Positions 5,767 through 8,774 of a stretch of DNA of 8,774 nt are shown piece after piece. Numbering within the stretch: position 1 is the first letter of the stretch; each line of letters begins with the position of its first letter. Origin of the DNA: a bacterium (lineage in GTDB: Bacteria > Chloroflexota > Dormibacteria > UBA8260 > Bog-877); contig JAKABA010000168.1 in NCBI GenBank assembly GCA_021802115.1, positions 1 to 8,774 of the forward strand, given 5' to 3'. The translations under genes and the position numbers were made by a program. The notes beneath the pieces are model-generated. The model did not search any database, was not told where the DNA came from, and saw only the letters and a program-made list of their open reading frames with translations.

Positions 5767-6155
5767 GCCACGCTGCCCCCGATCCGCTCAGGCACGACGC
5801 GGATGATCACCCGCTCCTCGCCCGGCTCCAGGTGGAAGTCGCGGTTGCCGTGATACTTCTCCTGGAGGGAGCGGATGTGCTCCACCGCGCCCTCGTCGAT
5901 GAACTCCGCCCGACCCGAGATCGTGAGGCTGGCGTAGGGGTTCTCGAAGTCCACGATCGAGATCGCCAGTCGGGGATCGCGGACCAGGTTGCGGTGCTTG
6001 ACCCTGCCCTTGGCGGTGTTGATGAGGACCGCCTCCCCATCGGTGTCGACCCACAGGGCGGTCACCTGGGGGCTACCGTCGGAATTGATGGTGGCGACGT
6101 GGGCGAACTGGCGCCGGCGGAGGAAATCGACTTGGGCCGAAGACAGCTTTCTCAT
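5763..6155 (-). CDS. PPOX-class FMN/F420-dependent oxidoreductase (pyridoxamine 5'-phosphate oxidase-like fold)
   Basis: The product is 130 residues, a full-length split beta-barrel flavin/deazaflavin protein. Blocks seen are F-A-H-V-A-T-I-N-S-D-G-S-P-Q-V-T-A-L-W-V (17-36), V-L-I-N-T-A-K-G-R-V-K-H-R-N-L-x-R-D-P-R (43-62), and I-S-I-V-D-F-E-N-P-Y-A-S-L-T-I-S-G-R-A-E (65-84). The T-A-x-G-R-x-K-x-x-N-L segment is typical of the actinobacterial F420-binding members (FDOR-B type), usually dimeric and cytoplasmic. Whether it uses F420 or FMN, and its substrate, are not decidable here. The ATG at 6155 has no Shine-Dalgarno; instead TAGCTT stands exactly 6 bases before it, suggesting a leaderless mRNA. 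It is divergent from the DUF72 gene and convergent with the aldo/keto reductase, sharing the CTAG stop bases. Confidence 0.9.
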   Translation of the reverse strand: MRKLSSAQVDFLRRRQFAHVATINSDGSPQVTALWVDTDGEAVLINTAKGRVKHRNLVRDPRLAISIVDFENPYASLTISGRAEFIDEGAVEHIRSLQEKYHGNRDFHLEPGEERVIIRVVPERIGGSVA

Positions 6156-6181
6156 GGGGATAAGCTAATCGATCCATCCCC
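6156..6181. promoter_or_regulatory. Leaderless-type promoter of the PPOX gene inside an inverted repeat
   Basis: On the minus strand TAGCTT (6162-6167) fits the TANNNT -10 pattern and is followed by 6 bases and then the ATG, the layout expected of leaderless transcripts. No clear -35 is present. The hexamer lies between the arms of GGGGAT (6156-6161) and ATCCCC (6176-6181), inverted copies whose centres are 20 bases (two helical turns) apart, so a bound dimer could block this promoter. The facing DUF72 start at 6211 also lacks a Shine-Dalgarno. The motifs are seen; the roles are inferred. Confidence 0.4.
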
Positions 6182-6210
6182 GTCGCGCACCCAGCTGCGA
6201 ACATACGGGC

Positions 6211-7080
6211 ATGGCGGCTGAGGTCCGGGTGGGGACCTGCAATTGGAGCGACCACCGCAACTTCTACCCGGCGGGGCTGCCCGCCCGTGACCGGCTCCGC
6301 TACTACGCCAGGTTCTTCCCCCTGGTCGAGGTGGACAGCAGCTATTACGCGATTCCCCCTCCCGCGCGCACCGCCGCATGGGCGAGCTCCACCCCTCCCG
6401 GATTCTGGTTCAACTTCAAGGCCCACCGCTCTTTGACCTATCACGAGCGCGAGCGGGGGGCGCCTCGCGAGCCGACCGCAGCGGAGGAGCAGGCCTTTGC
6501 GGCATCGCTTGTGCCGCTGCGCACGGCCGGCAAGCTGCGGGCGATCCACTACCAGTTCCCCCCCTGGTTCACCGCCGGCCCTGAGAACATGAACCGGCTG
6601 GCCCGACTTCGGGATCGCCACCCCGACGACCTGGTGGTGGTGGAGTTCCGCCACCGCAGCTGGGCGGAGGAGGGCGTCGTTCCCGCGGTTCTGGAGCTCT
6701 TGCGCGAGGCGCAACTCTCCCTCTGCGTGGTCGACGAGCCTCAGCTGGGGACCGGATCGTTCCCGGTCCTGGCTGAGGTCACCGACCCGCGCCTTACGGT
6801 GATCCGATTCCACGGTCGCAACCGAAGCACCTGGTATCGGTCCGGCCCCACCTCCGGCGATCGCTTCGACTATCTCTACCAGGAGGAGGAGCTGGAGGAG
6901 TGGCGCGGCCGGATCGCGGCGCTGGCGGCGCAGGTCAGTGAGGTGCATGTCCTGTTCAACAACAACCGCGACAACTACGCCGTGGTGAACGGGCTGCAGA
7001 TGGCCCGCCTTCTGGGGCTGGGATACCCCAGGCTCGGCGCTGAGCCGTCCCTCTTCGAGCAGTCCCAGCAGCGCGCTTGA
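6211..7080 (+). CDS. DUF72 (YecE-like) family protein
   Basis: The product is 289 residues, the usual DUF72 length; the fold is a TIM barrel and the biochemical role is not established. Family blocks in order: V-G-T-C-N-W (7-12), L-R-Y-Y-A-R-F-F-x-x-V-E-V-D-S-S-Y-Y (29-46), F-N-F-K-A-H-R-S-L-T-Y-H (67-78), Y-Q-F-P-P (114-118), V-E-F-R-H-R-S-W (144-151), V-V-D-E-P (173-177), R-F-H-G-R-N (199-204), Y-L-Y-x-E-E-E-L (221-228) and F-N-N-N (249-252). All are intact, so it should be functional. The ATG at 6211 has no Shine-Dalgarno in the bases before it, so it may be leaderless like its divergent neighbour 55 bases away. Its stop overlaps the start of the DedA gene, so the two are probably one transcription unit. 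Confidence 0.92.
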   Translation: MAAEVRVGTCNWSDHRNFYPAGLPARDRLRYYARFFPLVEVDSSYYAIPPPARTAAWASSTPPGFWFNFKAHRSLTYHERERGAPREPTAAEEQAFAASLVPLRTAGKLRAIHYQFPPWFTAGPENMNRLARLRDRHPDDLVVVEFRHRSWAEEGVVPAVLELLREAQLSLCVVDEPQLGTGSFPVLAEVTDPRLTVIRFHGRNRSTWYRSGPTSGDRFDYLYQEEELEEWRGRIAALAAQVSEVHVLFNNNRDNYAVVNGLQMARLLGLGYPRLGAEPSLFEQSQQRA

Positions 7081-7694
7081 GCTTCTCCGCCGACCACCTG
7101 ATTCACACCTACGGCTACCTGGCCGTGGTCGCGGCTCCCCTCCTGGAGAGCACCGGGGTGCCGTTTCCCGGCGAGACCACCCTGATCCTGGCGGCGGTGT
7201 ACTCGGCCGAGACAGGCAGGCTCAGCCTGCCGGTGGTGATCGCGCTGGCGGCCGTGGGCGCGATTCTGGGCGACAACTTCGGCTACGGCCTGGGGCGGTC
7301 CCTGGGTCGGGGCGTGCTGGAGCGGTGGGGGCGCCATGTGGGGCTCGACCACCGGCGCCTGCTCCTGATCGACCGATTCTTCAAGCGTCGCGGGGCGCTG
7401 GCGGTCTTCGTGGCGCGGTTCCTCTCGGTGCTGCGCACCTTCGGTGCCATCCTCGCCGGAGCGGGGGAGATGCCCTACCGGACCTACCTTCTCTTCAATG
7501 CGCTCGGGGGCATCGCCTGGGCCACCGCCTACGGCCTCCTGGGCTTTGAACTGGGCCGTGCCTACCGCCACCTGAGCGGCACGATCGGCACCGCCGCCGA
7601 GCTGCTGGCGGTGGCGGTCGCGGTGGCAGCTATCGGGGCGCTGTTCCTCTTCCGCAAGCGCATCGAGCACTGGGCGCTGGGCGACCTGGACTGA
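7077..7694 (+). CDS. DedA/VTT-family integral membrane protein
   Basis: The product is 205 residues. DedA-family inner-membrane proteins are linked to membrane-potential homeostasis and lipid-carrier or phospholipid translocation. Visible blocks: Y-G-Y-L (12-15), the acidic re-entrant motif L-E-S-T-G-V-P-F-P-G-E-T (23-34) with Glu24 and Glu33, G-A-I-L-G-D-N-F-G-Y-G-L-G-R (61-74), R-F-L-S-V-L-R-T (114-121) with both key arginines (114, 120), and N-A-L-G-G-I-x-W-A. A last hydrophobic helix ends in a short basic tail. Ser117 stands where many members have Pro (R-F-x-P-x-x-R); substitutions there occur in actinobacterial homologues as I recall. The start is TTG (7077), overlapping the DUF72 stop as TTGA; no strong Shine-Dalgarno is seen, so coupling by re-initiation is likely. 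No in-frame ATG or GTG lies at a suitable place before the conserved Y-G-Y. Confidence 0.9.
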   Translation: MSFSADHLIHTYGYLAVVAAPLLESTGVPFPGETTLILAAVYSAETGRLSLPVVIALAAVGAILGDNFGYGLGRSLGRGVLERWGRHVGLDHRRLLLIDRFFKRRGALAVFVARFLSVLRTFGAILAGAGEMPYRTYLLFNALGGIAWATAYGLLGFELGRAYRHLSGTIGTAAELLAVAVAVAAIGALFLFRKRIEHWALGDLD

Positions 7695-7738
7695 GGCCTG
7701 GCGCTGGGCGCGATGGGACAGAACCCGGGCGCGGAGGG

Positions 7739-7765
7739 GGGGAGCGCGGGGCGGCGATGCTCCCC
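7739..7765. terminator. Hairpin between the convergent DedA and EAL genes
   Basis: Perfect 7-bp arms GGGGAGC (7739-7745) and GCTCCCC (7759-7765) enclose a 13-base loop in the 93-base gap between two stops (7694 and 7788). Because all pairs are Watson-Crick, it could work on either strand. The loop is long and there is no T-run, so it would be a weak or factor-assisted terminator. Confidence 0.35.
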
Positions 7766-7787
7766 ACCAGGGTCCTTCGGGGCTTGA

Positions 7788-8774
7788 TCAGGTCGGGCTC
7801 ACCGCCACCTTGGACTTGCCGCGGCTGCGCCGGCGCCGGGGCGGGTCCGCGCGCTCGGCGGCCAGGGCCCAGCGCTTGAGGTCTCCGGGAGCCAGCGCCG
7901 GCGAGAAGTGGTGTCCCTGGAGCAGGGCCTCGGGACAGAGCTTGGCCAGGACCTCGGCCTGTTGCTTGGTCTCCACGCCCTCCACGATCACCTCGAGCTT
8001 CAGCGCCCTCCCCAGATCCACCACGCTCTGCACCACGGCGGCCGCGGTGGGATCGTCGACCAGGCCGCGGACGAAGGACTGATCGACCTTGATCGCGTCG
8101 ACCGGCAGCAGCTGCAGCTGGGCCAGCGATGAATGCCCGGTGCCGAAGTCGTCGATCGCGACGCGGACTCCCAGCTGGCGCAGGCTGACCAGCCGCGCGA
8201 TCGCCTCCGCGGGATTGGTGGCGATGGTGCTCTCGGTCACCTCCAGCACCAGCTGGCTGGGGGCGATGGCGGCGCTCGCCAGGGCCACCTCCACGTCGGC
8301 GACCAGCGACTCCTCCTGCAGCTGGCGCGCCGACAGGTTCACCGCCATGGTCAGGGCGTCGCCCTCGCGCAGGGCCAGGTTCCAGCGCTGGAGCTGCCGG
8401 CAGGCCTCGCTCAGGACCCACCGCCCCAGGGGCACGATGAGACCGGTTGCCTCGGCCACCGAGACGAAGGCGTCCGGCAGGATGAGGCCCTCCTCGGGGT
8501 CATCCCAGCGCAGCAGGGCCTCCATCCCCACCAGGAGGCGACCTCCGGCAGCCACGATCGGTTGATAGTGCAGGCGGAGCTCGTCCCGCTCCAACGCTCG
8601 GCGCAACCCGCTCTCCACGTGCATGCGTTGCATCGCCCGCTCATGCAAGAAGTCCTCGAACAGGACGTTGCGTCCCTTGCCCTCCCCCTTGGCCGCGTAG
8701 AGGGCGATGTCGGCGTTGCGGAGCAGCACATCCGGGTCCCCTCCCTCCTCGCAGGTCACCACCCCGATGCTGGC
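7788..8774 (-). CDS. GGDEF-EAL protein, C-terminal part (cyclic-di-GMP phosphodiesterase domain); start outside the window
   Basis: The frame is open to the right edge, giving 328 visible residues (numbered from the edge). Residues 1-36 (A-S-I-G-V-V...L-L-R-N-A-D-I-A-L-Y-A-A-K-G-E-G-K-G-R-N) are the end of a GGDEF domain; its active-site loop is not in the window. Residues about 54-305 form an EAL domain, which hydrolyses cyclic-di-GMP to pGpG. The catalytic set looks complete: Glu85 (E-A-L-L-R-W), Asn146 (V-N-L-S), Glu178 (L-E-V-T-E-S), Asp208-Asp209 (I-D-D-F-G-T-G), Lys229, Glu265 and Glu268 (V-E-G-V-E-T) and Gln286 (L-Q-G). Hence an active phosphodiesterase is likely, possibly controlled by the GGDEF domain and by unseen N-terminal sensor domains. 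Q-G-H-H-F replaces the usual Q-G-Y-x-F. The tail R-A-D-P-P-R-R-R-R-S-R-G-K-S-K is strongly basic. It converges on the DedA gene. Confidence 0.93.
   Translation of the reverse strand, partial: ASIGVVTCEEGGDPDVLLRNADIALYAAKGEGKGRNVLFEDFLHERAMQRMHVESGLRRALERDELRLHYQPIVAAGGRLLVGMEALLRWDDPEEGLILPDAFVSVAEATGLIVPLGRWVLSEACRQLQRWNLALREGDALTMAVNLSARQLQEESLVADVEVALASAAIAPSQLVLEVTESTIATNPAEAIARLVSLRQLGVRVAIDDFGTGHSSLAQLQLLPVDAIKVDQSFVRGLVDDPTAAAVVQSVVDLGRALKLEVIVEGVETKQQAEVLAKLCPEALLQGHHFSPALAPGDLKRWALAAERADPPRRRRSRGKSKVAVSPT

Noticed and set aside
6073..6948. A 291-codon minus frame across the PPOX start and DUF72 gene
   Set aside because: It is out of frame with both conserved genes and has no recognisable motif; a compositional shadow.
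7630..8421. A 263-codon minus frame over the EAL gene and the gap beside it
   Set aside because: It is Gly/Arg/Pro-rich with no motif and lies in a different frame of the same strand as the complete EAL domain.
1..8774. Mobile element, CRISPR array, tRNA/rRNA or a new defence or biosynthetic system
   Set aside because: No transposase, integrase, terminal repeats, regular spaced repeats or RNA-gene signatures were seen, and all genes but one fall in common families with no shared pathway beyond the TCA pair.

Overview
The window looks like an ordinary chromosomal stretch from a GC-rich, F420/actinobacterial-style bacterium. By eye about two thirds of the bases are G or C, and third codon positions are strongly G/C. 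The citrate synthase fragment, the KorA/KorB pair, the 108-residue C-x3-H / CPVGxHW protein and the PPOX-type FMN/F420 protein all resemble proteins I associate with Actinobacteria and neighbouring Terrabacteria such as Dormibacterota or Chloroflexota. I cannot place it more precisely without a search. No phage, transposon, CRISPR, tRNA or rRNA signal is visible.

Layout. (1) Bases 2-595, plus strand: the C-terminal part of a CitA-like citrate synthase whose start lies left of the window. (2) Bases 675-1109, minus: a small exported protein with a DUF5666-like beta domain. It converges on the citrate synthase, and the 80-base gap holds two overlapping GC-rich hairpins, one suited to each strand. 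(3) Bases 1218-4132, minus: korA-korB, a two-gene operon with a TGATG stop/start junction, encoding a 2-oxoacid (probably 2-oxoglutarate):ferredoxin oxidoreductase of the mycobacterial type, with the gamma domain fused to the N-terminus of alpha. (4) Bases 4243-4569, minus: a conserved small protein with an N-terminal membrane segment. (5) Bases 4768-5766, plus: an aldo/keto reductase. It meets tail-to-tail, sharing a palindromic CTAG, with (6) bases 5763-6155, minus: a PPOX-family FMN/F420 protein. (7) Bases 6211-7080 and 7077-7694, plus: a DUF72 (YecE-like) protein and a DedA/VTT membrane protein, joined by a TTGA overlap. (8) Bases 7788-8774, minus: the C-terminal part of a GGDEF-EAL protein with an apparently complete EAL active site.

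How the genes fit together. Citrate synthase and KorAB are both TCA-cycle steps, which suggests a cycle using ferredoxin-linked 2-oxoglutarate oxidation, but they are convergent, not co-transcribed. The other genes are redox or envelope housekeeping types with no evident common pathway. I see no convincing new multi-gene system. The more interesting signals are small: strand-specific overlapping terminator hairpins, dyads and direct repeats placed on candidate promoters, SD-poor (possibly leaderless) starts, and stop-codon-sharing gene junctions. No gene-free stretch exceeds 300 bases; the longest is the divergent region 4570-4767.
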